Notes under the pieces: generated by a model
What the model was told of the DNA's origin: nothing
The model's input: the letters and a program-made list of their open reading frames with translations, nothing else
Databases searched by the model: none
Position numbers and translations under genes: made by a program
NCBI RefSeq assembly: GCF_013314895.1
Contig: NZ_JABTYE010000006.1
Coordinates: 214,936 to 278,935 of the forward strand
Length of the DNA stretch: 64,000 nucleotides
Source: Cupriavidus gilardii
GTDB taxonomy: Bacteria; Pseudomonadota; Gammaproteobacteria; Burkholderiales; Burkholderiaceae
Direction of reading: 5' to 3'
Shown: piece by piece, positions 18,279-26,254 of the stretch
Layout of the letters: each line of letters starts with the position of its first letter
Position numbering within the stretch: the stretch's first letter is position 1

Positions 18279-18707
18279 ATGATCGAATCCCGCCGCCCTG
18301 CCTGCAGCCTGCATTTCGTCAATCCGCACGGCTTGTACGACCCCAGCCCGAATGCCTACTCCCATGTCGCGGTCGCGACCGCCCCGGCCCGCATCGTGTT
18401 CGCCAGCGGGCAGGGCGGCGAAGATCGGCACGGCCGGCTGGCGCCCGACTTCCCCGGCCAGGTCCGGCGGGCGCTGGAAAATCTGGAGATCGCGCTGCAT
18501 GCGGGCGGCGCGGAGTTGCGCGACGTGGCCAAGCTGACGGTGCTGATCGTCGACCATTCGCTGGAACGCCTGCAGGTGTTCGGCGCGGAGCTGCGCCGCA
18601 TGTGGGGCACGCTGCCGCCGCCGGCCTGCACGCTGATTCCGGTGCCGCGGCTGGCGCTGGACGGCATGCTGTTCGAGATCGAGGCAACCGCGGTGGTGTC
18701 GCGCTAG
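18279..18707 (+). CDS. RidA/YjgF-family protein under SoxR control
   Basis: 142 residues from ATG 18279; an in-frame ATG at 18246 would add 11. The expected transcription start is about 18223, so either start is inside the transcript. RidA proteins deaminate reactive enamine/imine intermediates or act as chaperones when chlorinated by HOCl. The core is VFASGQGGEDRHG then QVRRALENLEIALHAGGAELRDVAKLTVLIVD, ending GMLFEIEATAVV. The canonical RidA catalytic arginine (in the motif CxxxRVxVAxLP or similar) is not obvious; the corresponding stretch reads CTLIPVPRLALDGML, so it may belong to a side branch. Being the sole gene driven by a SoxR promoter, it probably has a role in redox stress (inference). 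Confidence 0.88.
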   Translation: MIESRRPACSLHFVNPHGLYDPSPNAYSHVAVATAPARIVFASGQGGEDRHGRLAPDFPGQVRRALENLEIALHAGGAELRDVAKLTVLIVDHSLERLQVFGAELRRMWGTLPPPACTLIPVPRLALDGMLFEIEATAVVSR

Positions 18708-18726
18708 GCGGGGCCACCGCGCGCCT

Positions 18727-20202
18727 TCAGCCGAACAGTTCCTCGGCGACGGTCGGGTGCAGCCGCATCGTGGTCTCCAGATGCGACAGCCGCACGCCGA
18801 GCCGCAACGCCACCGCGATCGACTGCGCGATCTCGGGCGCCGCGTTGTCCAGCATGTGCACGCCCAGCACGCGCCCGCTGCGCGCGTTGTAGACGATCTT
18901 CATCACCGACGGCATCGTATTGCCGGCAAAGCGGTTCTCCAGCGAGACGAAGCGCTTGATGCGCGTGCCGATGCGCTCTGGCTTGCCGGCCGCCTCGATC
19001 GCCGCGGCCTCGGTCAGGCCGACGCTGCCGATCGCGGGCTCGCAGAACACCGCGGTGGGAATCACGTCGAAGTCGGCGCGCTCGCCGCGCCGGCCGAACA
19101 AGCGGTCGGCCAGCCAGCGCCCCTGCGCGATGGCCACCGGCGTCAGCTGCAGTCCTTCGGTGACGTCGCCGATCGCATGGATGCCACGCACGCTGGTGCG
19201 GAACTGCCGGTCCACGCGCAGGCCGCGCTGACCGCGTGCCACGCCCAGCGCCTCGAGGCCCAGGCCGTCGAGATTGGGCTCGCGTCCGATCGCGGCGAGC
19301 GCCGCCTGGGCGCGCACGCTGTGGGTCCGTTCCTTGCCCTTGCCGCCGTTTTCGCCTTGCGCCACCTGCCTGTAGCAGACCTCGAGGGCGCCATTGGCCT
19401 GGTCGAGCAGCGTCACGTCGGTATTCAGATGCAGCCGCACGCCCTTGGCGGTCAGCGCCTCGGCCAGCGCATTGGCGATGTCCTCGTCGAAGTTCTCCAG
19501 CAAGCGCGACTCGCGCACCAGCATGTCGACCTTGACGCCGTAGCGCGACAGGATGGACGCCATCTCGACCGCGATATAGCCGCCGCCGATCACCACCAGC
19601 GAGGCCGGCACGCCGTTCCACTCGAACACGTCGTCCGAGGTGCTGGCCAGCTCGGCGCCCGGCACCGGCAGCGCGGTGGGCCGCGAACCGGTCGCGATCA
19701 GGATGCGGCGCGCCTGCAGCGTGTCGCCGCCGACGCGCACCTGGCCCGGCGCGCTGACGCTTGCCTCGCCGCGCAACACCTGCACGCCGGCCTCCTGCAG
19801 CCGCTGCGTATAGCTGGCATGCAGCCTTGCCATCTCGGCCTTGACGCGCACGATGGCATCGCTCCAGTCCTCGCGTCCGCCGGTATGCGACAGGCAGCCC
19901 GACAGGATCGCGGCCCAGGTCGCGCCATAGCTGAGCATCTTCTTGGGAATGCAGCCGCGGTTCACGCAGGTGCCGCCGATCTGCTCGCGCTCGACCAGGA
20001 TCACGCTGGCGCCGTGCGAGGCGGCCCGCATCGCCGCGGCGACGCCGGCCGAGCCCCCGCCGATCACGACGAAGTCGGCCTGGCGCGCGCGGCCGGCGCC
20101 GGCGTTGCTCTTGCCGCGCGGTACGCGCTCCATCCGGGGTTCGGCGGATACCTTGCTTGCGCGCTTGCGTTCGTTGTCGGTGCCAGCTTGCCGCTTCGTC
20201 AT
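18727..20202 (-). CDS. Glutathione-reductase-like class I flavin disulfide reductase
   Basis: 491 residues. After a basic N-terminal extension of about 40 residues, the FAD site VVIGGGSAGVAAAMRAASHG is followed by the redox-active disulfide GGTCVNRGCIPKKM. The NAD(P)H-binding motif is VVIGGGYIAVEMASILSRYG and the second FAD contact is GIHAIGDVTEG. The C-terminal catalytic His-Glu is in LHPTVAEELFG. These fit glutathione-disulfide reductase, and the C-terminal signature HPTVAEE supports it. The exact substrate is inferred. AGGAGG lies five to six bases before the chosen start. It is 19 bases from the convergent RidA-family gene, and with soxR nearby it forms a redox-stress neighbourhood. Confidence 0.85.
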   Translation of the reverse strand: MTKRQAGTDNERKRASKVSAEPRMERVPRGKSNAGAGRARQADFVVIGGGSAGVAAAMRAASHGASVILVEREQIGGTCVNRGCIPKKMLSYGATWAAILSGCLSHTGGREDWSDAIVRVKAEMARLHASYTQRLQEAGVQVLRGEASVSAPGQVRVGGDTLQARRILIATGSRPTALPVPGAELASTSDDVFEWNGVPASLVVIGGGYIAVEMASILSRYGVKVDMLVRESRLLENFDEDIANALAEALTAKGVRLHLNTDVTLLDQANGALEVCYRQVAQGENGGKGKERTHSVRAQAALAAIGREPNLDGLGLEALGVARGQRGLRVDRQFRTSVRGIHAIGDVTEGLQLTPVAIAQGRWLADRLFGRRGERADFDVIPTAVFCEPAIGSVGLTEAAAIEAAGKPERIGTRIKRFVSLENRFAGNTMPSVMKIVYNARSGRVLGVHMLDNAAPEIAQSIAVALRLGVRLSHLETTMRLHPTVAEELFG

Positions 20203-20280
20203 CGATGCCTCCTGCCGCGGCGCGGTGGCCGCGAGAATGCCGCAAGAATCGGAGGGAGCAGCTGCTGTGCCGCTCCCGCG

Positions 20281-21258
20281 CTACGAGGCCGGCGCCAGGT
20301 CCGCGGACGCCTCGGCCGTCCAATCGCGCAGGAAGGCCTCGCCATCGCGCCGGCCGAGATCGTAGGCCAGCGTCATGCCTTCCGGGCGCGTGTAATCCCA
20401 ACTGGAGACCGGCACCCGCCGCGACGGTTGCAGATACAGGCGCCGCTGGCCGTTCCACTCGACCACGAAACGGCGCGGGCGCGGATACAGCCGAGTCATC
20501 AGCACCAGCACGTCGCCCGGCGTGGGGTCGAGCGCGTCGACCGGCACGTTGTCGACCAGGCCGCCGTCGAGCACCGCACGCCCATCGCGCCGCAGCACGG
20601 GCGTAAACGGCGGCGTGCATGAGGACTGCAGCAAGAGGTCTGCCAGCTGCTCGGCCGTGGCGCAGTCCTGGGCCCGCACGAACTCCGGATGAAAGCCCAG
20701 CGTGCGGCCCAGCCGCGGATGCAGCGTCTTGAGCAGATGCTTGTCGATGTTGTAGGCCAGCAGCCCTGCCATCACCGCCAGCCGGGGGCCGCACCAGCGG
20801 GGGATATGCGCCACGCCGACGCGAATCTCGGGCGCAGCCTGCAGGCGATCCATGCGGCCGTCGCCCAGGATCGACAGCAGGGCCGCCCGGTAGATGCCGT
20901 AATGCGGAAACACGCGCTGGTTGCCGAGCAGGTTGCGCCAGTAGACGTTGCGCTTGTTGCCGGCCAGCACGCCGCGGTAGTAGTCCATCACCTGCCGCGA
21001 CTCGTGTGTGTAAATCATGCAGGCGGTGGCAGCACCGGCAGAGATGCCGGCGATCACGCGCGGGCGCAGCCCAAGCTCGGGCGCGACGGTATCCCACCAG
21101 CCTGCCTGCCACCAGCAGCGGTTGCCGCCGCCGGCGAACACCACCTGCTCGAAGGGGCCGCCGTACTGCGGCGTCCGCGACGGCGCGGTTCGCGTGGGCG
21201 TGGCCGGGTCCGTGGCCCGGTCCATCGCCATGTCCGGGCGGGCCGCAGACATCGTCAT
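20281..21258 (-). CDS. Patatin-like phospholipase
   Basis: 325 residues. The catalytic dyad of patatins is visible: oxyanion-hole GGGNRCWW at about 43-50, nucleophile Ser73 in GISAGAAT, and the aspartate in AVLDGGLVDNVPV at about residue 230. The first 35 residues are low complexity and rich in Thr, Ala and Pro. No signal peptide is obvious, so a cytoplasmic acyl hydrolase acting on membrane lipids is likely. It overlaps the thioesterase gene by an ATGA junction, and therefore is translated from the same mRNA as the thioesterase, with the AbrB gene upstream. Possible lipid-turnover role; substrate unknown. Confidence 0.88.
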   Translation of the reverse strand: MTMSAARPDMAMDRATDPATPTRTAPSRTPQYGGPFEQVVFAGGGNRCWWQAGWWDTVAPELGLRPRVIAGISAGAATACMIYTHESRQVMDYYRGVLAGNKRNVYWRNLLGNQRVFPHYGIYRAALLSILGDGRMDRLQAAPEIRVGVAHIPRWCGPRLAVMAGLLAYNIDKHLLKTLHPRLGRTLGFHPEFVRAQDCATAEQLADLLLQSSCTPPFTPVLRRDGRAVLDGGLVDNVPVDALDPTPGDVLVLMTRLYPRPRRFVVEWNGQRRLYLQPSRRVPVSSWDYTRPEGMTLAYDLGRRDGEAFLRDWTAEASADLAPAS

Positions 21259-21671
21259 AGCAATGCGTAGGTCGTGGTGGCGTGGACGGCCAGCTTGCCG
21301 TCGGGGCCGCGCAGATCGATCTCGCCGAACACCACGGTCTTGCCCAGGCGCAGCACGGTGGCCTGCACCAGCATGTCGCCCTCGATCACGGGGCGCATGA
21401 AGTTGGTGGTCAGGCTGACGGTGGTCATCGGGCGGAAGCCGCCCAGCGCGCTGGAGATCGCGACGATCATCGCGGTGTCGGCGGCGGACATCAGCACCTG
21501 TCCGCAGACCACGCCGCCGGCGTGGCGAAGGGAGGGATCGAAGGGCAGCCGCAGCGTGACACTGTCGGCGTCGACGCGCTCGGCGCGCAGATTCAGCTGG
21601 CGGACCCAGGGCGCAAGCACGCGCTCCAGGATGGCGTCGATGTCGGCAATGGCAAGCGTCGTCTCTGGCAT
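21255..21671 (-). CDS. PaaI-family hotdog thioesterase
   Basis: 138 residues, the size of a single hotdog domain. The pattern LRHAGGVVCGQVLMSAADTAMIVAISSALG contains the family segment H-x-G-G-x3-G-x3-x-x-A-D (active-site His/Gly and Asp) seen in PaaI/YbgC-type acyl-CoA thioesterases. The later strand TTNFMRPVIEGDMLVQATVLRLGKTVVFGEIDL completes the fold. It is expected to hydrolyse an acyl- or aryl-CoA in the cytoplasm. Its stop overlaps the start of the patatin gene, and its start is about 40 bases after the AbrB gene. The pairing of an acyl-ester hydrolase with a thioesterase suggests fatty-acid recycling (inference). Confidence 0.87.
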   Translation of the reverse strand: MPETTLAIADIDAILERVLAPWVRQLNLRAERVDADSVTLRLPFDPSLRHAGGVVCGQVLMSAADTAMIVAISSALGGFRPMTTVSLTTNFMRPVIEGDMLVQATVLRLGKTVVFGEIDLRGPDGKLAVHATTTYALL

Positions 21672-21712
21672 GGCGGCCCGTCGGTGGTCCTCGGTTGTGC
21701 CTGGCCGCCCGG

Positions 21713-22771
21713 CTACTCGATCTCCTCCGGGGCGGCGCGATGTTTCAGCCAATGATACAGGGGGCCGGTACACAGCACCACGAAGGCCATCCGGATCACG
21801 TGGAAGGCCGTGACCAGCGGCACGCCGAGCTGGAGCACCTTGGCGGTGATGCACATCTCGGCGATGCCGCCCGGCGTGGTGCCCAGGATCACGGTGGCCG
21901 GATGCGCGCCCGACAGTGCCGCCAGCCCCCAGCCGAACAGCGCCGATATCACCAGCGCCACCAGCGTGTAGAGCGCCACGCCGCCCAGGAAGCGCGGCGC
22001 CGTGTGCAGGAATTCGCGCGAGAACCGCACGCCGAGCGAGATGCCGATCAGCAGCTGGCCGGCATGGCTCATCGAGGTCGGGATCGCCGACAGCTCGATG
22101 CCGGAGGCAGTCAAAGCGGCGGCGGCGATCAGCGTGCCGATGACGAAGGGGTTGGGCAGGTTCAGCCGGTTCATGACCAGCGCAAAGGCGACCGTGATGG
22201 CGATCAGCCCGACGAGCCCCAGCGCGTCGACCGTGCGCGGTCCGGGGATATAGGTATCGAGCCCATGAATACCGCCGTATTGAAAAAGCGCTGGCACGAT
22301 TACTACCACCAATAGCACCCGCAGCGAATGCGCGGCCGCGACCTGGTCGATGCGGGCGCCGTTGCGCTCGGCGAGATTGGCCATTTCGGAGGCGCCGCCG
22401 ATCGCGGTGGAGAAGAACGCGGTCTTGAACGCGACGCCGGTGGTCCGGCGCAGCATCAGCGCGCCGGCGGTGCCGAGCACCAGCGCGAACAGCGAGCCCG
22501 CAATGACGTAAGGCGAGAACTCGACCAGCTTGGCGACCACGTCGGGGGTGAAGTAGAGCCCCAGCGAGGTGCCGATCGCCCATTGGCCGGCGTTGCGCGC
22601 CTGCGATGGCGCGCGCAGGTCGGCGCCCATCATGCGGGCCGCCGCCACGGCCAGCAGCGGGCCGATCATCCAGGGCAGCGGCGTGCGCAGCCATTCGCAC
22701 AGCAGGGCTGCGGCCAGTCCAAGCAGCAGCGTCAGCAGCGTCGGACGCCAACGGGAGAGTACGGATCGCAT
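21713..22771 (-). CDS. AbrB-family membrane protein (putative transporter)
   Basis: 352 residues from MRSVLSRWRP. An upstream in-frame extension is rejected because it would run through the terminator at 22836-22860. About ten hydrophobic helices fall in two similar halves (TPLPWMIGPLLAVAAARM versus LPNPFVIGTLIAAAALTASG), which is the internal duplication of the family once annotated as putative ammonia monooxygenase/AbrB duplication. The repeats STAIGGASEMANLAERNGA and GTTPGGIAEMCITAKVLQ are the conserved GG-x-x-EM signatures. It is not the AbrB transition-state regulator. Substrate unknown. No clear Shine-Dalgarno site. It is probably the first gene of the thioesterase-patatin-reductase series. 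Confidence 0.85.
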   Translation of the reverse strand: MRSVLSRWRPTLLTLLLGLAAALLCEWLRTPLPWMIGPLLAVAAARMMGADLRAPSQARNAGQWAIGTSLGLYFTPDVVAKLVEFSPYVIAGSLFALVLGTAGALMLRRTTGVAFKTAFFSTAIGGASEMANLAERNGARIDQVAAAHSLRVLLVVVIVPALFQYGGIHGLDTYIPGPRTVDALGLVGLIAITVAFALVMNRLNLPNPFVIGTLIAAAALTASGIELSAIPTSMSHAGQLLIGISLGVRFSREFLHTAPRFLGGVALYTLVALVISALFGWGLAALSGAHPATVILGTTPGGIAEMCITAKVLQLGVPLVTAFHVIRMAFVVLCTGPLYHWLKHRAAPEEIE

Positions 22772-22835
22772 GGCGGTGGCAGGCTGGCGCGGGGCGCCGC
22801 CGCTTTCTTGTGGTGAGAGGAGAGCAGGCAAACGA

Positions 22836-22860
22836 CAAGGCCCGGGAGCCCCGGGCCTTG
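22836..22860 (-). terminator. Terminator of the tct operon
   Basis: An 11-bp perfect stem CAAGGCCCGGG/CCCGGGCCTTG with a 3-base loop. On the minus strand TCGTTTGCC follows. It lies about 80 bases past the tctA stop. Confidence 0.75.
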
Positions 22861-22941
22861 TGGCGTCACGCGCATTGTCGCGCATTGTGGCGCGGCATGC
22901 CGCACGTCATGCCGAGCTTCATGCCGCGACCACTGCGCCGA

Positions 22942-24453
22942 TCAATTGGCCGCGTCGGCCACGCCCCGCATCGCGGAGCGCCGCGACATCCAGCGCAGCA
23001 GGCGCGGCACCACCACCACCGCGACGGTCAGCGCGAGGATCGACGCCGAGATCGGATGGCGCAGGAACATCGTCCAGTCGCCCTGGCTGATCGACAGCGC
23101 GTTGCGCAGCTGCTTCTCGGCCATCGGCCCGAGGATCATGCCGACGATCACCGGCGCGGTCGGGAAGTCGAAGCGGCGCATCGCCATGCCGAGCAGGCCG
23201 ATCAGGAACAGCAGCAGCAGGTCGAAGGCCGACTGGCGGATGCCGTAGGCGCCCAGGCCCGCGAAGATCAGGATGCCGCCATAGAGCAGCGGGGTCGGGA
23301 TGCGCAGCATGCGGACCCACAGGCCGATCGCCGGCAGGTTCAGCACCAGCAGCATCACGTTGCCGATATAGAGCGAGGCCAGCAGCCCCCACACCAGGTC
23401 GCCCGAGGTCTGGAACAGCATCGGCCCCGGCTGCAGGTTGTAGTTCTGGAACGCCGCCAGCATGATCGCCGTGGTGTTCGAGGTCGGGATGCCCAGCGTC
23501 AGCAGCGGCGCCAGCGTGGCCGTCACCGCCGCATTGTTGGCCGCCTCGGGACCCGCCACACCCTCGATCGCGCCCTTGCCGAATTCTTCAGGATGCTTGC
23601 TCAGCTTCTTCTCGCTGGCGTACGACAGGAAGGTCGGAATCTCGGCGCCGCCTGCCGGGATCAGGCCGAACGGAAAGCCGATGAAGGTGCCGCGCAGCCA
23701 GGCGGGGATCGAACGCTTCCAGTCCGAGCGCGACATCATCACGCGGCCCACCTTGTTGAAGGTGCCCTCGGGCTGCGGGAAGAACGCATTGAACAGCGCC
23801 TCGCCGACCGCGAACAGGCCGACCGCGACCACGACGATGTCGATGCCGTCGTACAGCTCCTGGATGCCGAGCGTATAGCGCGTCTGGCCCGACAGCGAAT
23901 CCATGCCGATCAGGCCGATGCCCAGGCCCAGGAACAGGCTGGTCATGCCGCGCAGCAGCGAGGAGCCCAGCACCGCCGACACCGTGGTGAAGGCCAGCAG
24001 CATGATCATGAAGTACTCGCCGGGGCCGAACTGCAGCGCGACGTCGGCCGCGACCGGCGCGAACAGCGACAGCAGCACGGTGGCGATGGTGCCGGCCACG
24101 AACGAGCCGATCGCGGCGGTGGCCAGCGCGGGGCCGGCCAGGCCGCGCTTGGCCATCAGGTTGCCTTCCATCGCGGTGATCATCGTCGAGGACTCGCCCG
24201 GCGTGTTCATCAGGATCGAGGTGGTCGAGCCGCCGTACATCGCACCGTAGTAGATGCCGGCGAACATGATCAGCGCCGCGGTGGGTTCGACCTTGGCGGT
24301 CAGCGGCAGCAGCATCGCCACCGTCAGCGCCGGGCCGATGCCGGGCAGCACGCCGATCGCGGTGCCCAGGAAGCAGCCGACCAGTGCCCACATCAGGTTC
24401 AGCGGCGTGATGGCGACGGCAAAGCCGTTCATCAATTGATTCAGCGTATCCAT
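22942..24453 (-). CDS. tctA: TctA, large membrane subunit of tripartite tricarboxylate transporter
   Basis: 503 residues with about twelve hydrophobic segments. The family signatures are all present: [21 protein letters not shown] near residues 31-50, [20 protein letters not shown] near 68-87, and [25 protein letters not shown] around 300-325. TctA is the proton-coupled permease that accepts substrate from the periplasmic receptor TctC, with TctB as small partner. Citrate-like carboxylates are typical, but aromatic or dicarboxylic acids are also carried by this family. Last gene of the tctCBA operon, followed by a terminator. Confidence 0.95.
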   Translation of the reverse strand: MDTLNQLMNGFAVAITPLNLMWALVGCFLGTAIGVLPGIGPALTVAMLLPLTAKVEPTAALIMFAGIYYGAMYGGSTTSILMNTPGESSTMITAMEGNLMAKRGLAGPALATAAIGSFVAGTIATVLLSLFAPVAADVALQFGPGEYFMIMLLAFTTVSAVLGSSLLRGMTSLFLGLGIGLIGMDSLSGQTRYTLGIQELYDGIDIVVVAVGLFAVGEALFNAFFPQPEGTFNKVGRVMMSRSDWKRSIPAWLRGTFIGFPFGLIPAGGAEIPTFLSYASEKKLSKHPEEFGKGAIEGVAGPEAANNAAVTATLAPLLTLGIPTSNTTAIMLAAFQNYNLQPGPMLFQTSGDLVWGLLASLYIGNVMLLVLNLPAIGLWVRMLRIPTPLLYGGILIFAGLGAYGIRQSAFDLLLLFLIGLLGMAMRRFDFPTAPVIVGMILGPMAEKQLRNALSISQGDWTMFLRHPISASILALTVAVVVVPRLLRWMSRRSAMRGVADAAN

Positions 24454-24484
24454 TTGCGTGTCTCCGGCCTTGCAGGCCCGCGAT

Positions 24485-24958
24485 TTACAGGCCCGCGATC
24501 GGCAGCAGCGGCAGGTTGATGCCGAGCAGGAAATCGAACAGCAACCACATCGGCACCGTGATCGCCAGGCCGATCAGCGCATCGCGGACGACGCGCCGGC
24601 TGCCGTAGCCGCGCGCGACGCAGACCATCAGCAGCGTGGACGCCAGCACGAAGCCCAGCGTGCCGATCAGCGCCATGTTCAGCAGCAGACCAGCCGCGAC
24701 CCACAACAGGCCGCGCGGGCTGTGCGGCTGCGAGGGCAGCTCGGCGTCCTCCTCGGGCATTGCGCGAAAGCCCCCGCGCACACCCTGCCAGGTCAGCAGC
24801 GCGCCGCAGACGGCCAGGCCGACGCCGACCAGCGTCGGAACGAAACGCGGCGACAGGCCGGCGTAGCCAGACTCGCCCGAGATGCCGCCAAGGCCGGCGA
24901 AGAAGCAGGCCGACAGCAACAGCACGACGATGCCGATGGCAGTGTGGGAAGGTTTCAC
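24485..24958 (-). CDS. tctB: TctB, small membrane subunit
   Basis: 157 residues starting at a GTG codon (GTG AAA CCT TCC), with GGAG six bases upstream; no ATG is available in frame near the conserved start. Four hydrophobic helices: residues 5-25, 38-55, 84-110 and 123-140. [25 protein letters not shown] is the family segment between helices 1 and 2. It works with TctA in the inner membrane. The gaps to tctA (31 bases) and tctC (116 bases) indicate one transcript. Weakly conserved family, but position and topology make the call firm. Confidence 0.9.
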   Translation of the reverse strand: MKPSHTAIGIVVLLLSACFFAGLGGISGESGYAGLSPRFVPTLVGVGLAVCGALLTWQGVRGGFRAMPEEDAELPSQPHSPRGLLWVAAGLLLNMALIGTLGFVLASTLLMVCVARGYGSRRVVRDALIGLAITVPMWLLFDFLLGINLPLLPIAGL

Positions 24959-25074
24959 GATGGACTCCGGATGGAGGCCGGACGGGGGCGTCCGGCAGGG
25001 CGAAAACGAACGGGCCGCGGTCCGGGAGGCCGCGGCACCGGTACAGCTGTCAGGTCTTGATGAGCCGGAACGCC

Positions 25075-26064
25075 TTACTTGGCCACGCCCAGTTCGCGCA
25101 GCATCGCGCCCAGGCGCGCCGATTCGGCATCGACGAACTTGCCGAACTCGTCGCCGGTCAGCAGGAACGGCGTCCAGTCGTTCTTGGCCAGCGCCTGCTT
25201 CCACGCGGGCGATTCGGTCGCCTTGACCACCGCGTCGGTCAGCGCCTTGCGCTGCTCGGGGGTGATGCCCGGCGCGCCATAGACGCCGCGCCAGTTGTAG
25301 ATCTCGACGTTGACGCCCTGCTCCTTCAGCGTCGGGATATCGGCGACGCGGTCCTTCGAGGTCACCGCCAGTGCGCGCATCTTGCCGCTCTTGATGAAGG
25401 GCAGGAACTCGGACACGCCGGCGATGCCGGCCGTCACGTGGCCGCCCAGCACCGAGGCCGAGGCCTCGCCGCCGCCCTGGAACGGCACGTAGTTGATGCG
25501 CTTCGGATCGACGCCGATGTCCTTGGCGATCAGGCCGGCCAGGATATGGTCGATCGAACCCTTGGAGCCGCCGCCCCAGCTGACGCTGCCCGGGTTGGCC
25601 TTCAGTTGCGCGGTCAGGTCCTTGATCGACTTGATCGGCGAGCTGGCCGGCACCGTGATCACCATCGTGTCGGTGAACAGCCGGGCGATCGGCGTGGCGT
25701 TCTTCAGCGTGACCGGCGGCTTGTTGGTTTCGATCGCGCCGACCATCACGGCACCGGTGACCAGCAGCGCGTTCGGGTTGCCCTTGTCGGTGTTGACGAA
25801 CTGGGTCAGGCCGATGGTGCCGCCGGCGCCGCCGCGATTGTCGTACGAGGCCGACTTGGCCACGCCCGCCGACACCATTGCGGCGCCGAGCGTGCGGCCC
25901 GCCTGGTCCCAGCCGCCGCCGGGGTTGGCGCCGATCATGAATTTGGCGGTGTCGACCGCGAAGGCCGGGCCGGCTGCCATGGCGGCGCCGAAGGTGGCGC
26001 CGACCAGCGCGACGCGAAGGAATTGCGGGAACAGACGGGGAAGCCGATCGAAGGCGGGGCGCAT
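25075..26064 (-). CDS. tctC: TctC, periplasmic tricarboxylate-binding receptor (Bug family)
   Basis: 329 residues from MRPAFDRLPR, with AGGAGA five bases upstream. A signal peptide ends in AGPAFA at about residue 31. The Bug-family features are present: KFMIGANPGGGWDQAGRTLGAAM (the beta1 loop that contacts a carboxylate), ENRGGAGG-like YDNRGGAGGTIGL, and PGSVSWGGGSKGSIDHIL. It captures the carboxylate for TctAB. The gene opens the operon, 190 bases downstream of tctE, and has its own regulated promoter with TctD-type boxes, so structural and regulatory genes can be transcribed separately. Confidence 0.94.
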   Translation of the reverse strand: MRPAFDRLPRLFPQFLRVALVGATFGAAMAAGPAFAVDTAKFMIGANPGGGWDQAGRTLGAAMVSAGVAKSASYDNRGGAGGTIGLTQFVNTDKGNPNALLVTGAVMVGAIETNKPPVTLKNATPIARLFTDTMVITVPASSPIKSIKDLTAQLKANPGSVSWGGGSKGSIDHILAGLIAKDIGVDPKRINYVPFQGGGEASASVLGGHVTAGIAGVSEFLPFIKSGKMRALAVTSKDRVADIPTLKEQGVNVEIYNWRGVYGAPGITPEQRKALTDAVVKATESPAWKQALAKNDWTPFLLTGDEFGKFVDAESARLGAMLRELGVAK

Positions 26065-26129
26065 GGGGTCTCCTGCTTGCAATGTTGTCGTTCTACGATC
26101 CGACGGCCGCACGTACGGCCATGGCGGCG

Positions 26130-26164
26130 ATTCTAGGAGCCGGAAACTGTCAATAAGCTGTCAA
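26130..26164 (-). promoter_or_regulatory. tctC promoter with tandem TctD-type boxes
   Basis: On the minus strand two direct repeats TTGACAG (26164-26158 and 26153-26147) are 11 bases apart, followed by a -10 TAGAAT (26135-26130). The -35 zone, 17 bases upstream of TAGAAT, falls within the repeat pair. Direct repeats one helical turn apart, covering a poor -35, are the usual target of OmpR-family activators, so TctD from the adjacent operon is the likely binder. A second feature is the inverted repeat AAGCTG/CAGCTT at 26155-26175. Confidence 0.6.
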
Positions 26165-26254
26165 ATCGTCAGCTTTATGACTGGGGTTTACGCTGATCGG
26201 GTTGACGTCGTGACGGGGCGCAGTGGTTCCGCTGTGGTCATCCGCAGCGGTCCT

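Noticed and set aside
22772..22885. Upstream extension of the AbrB-family gene
   Set aside because: It would include the strong hairpin that ends the tct operon, so translation from there is unlikely.
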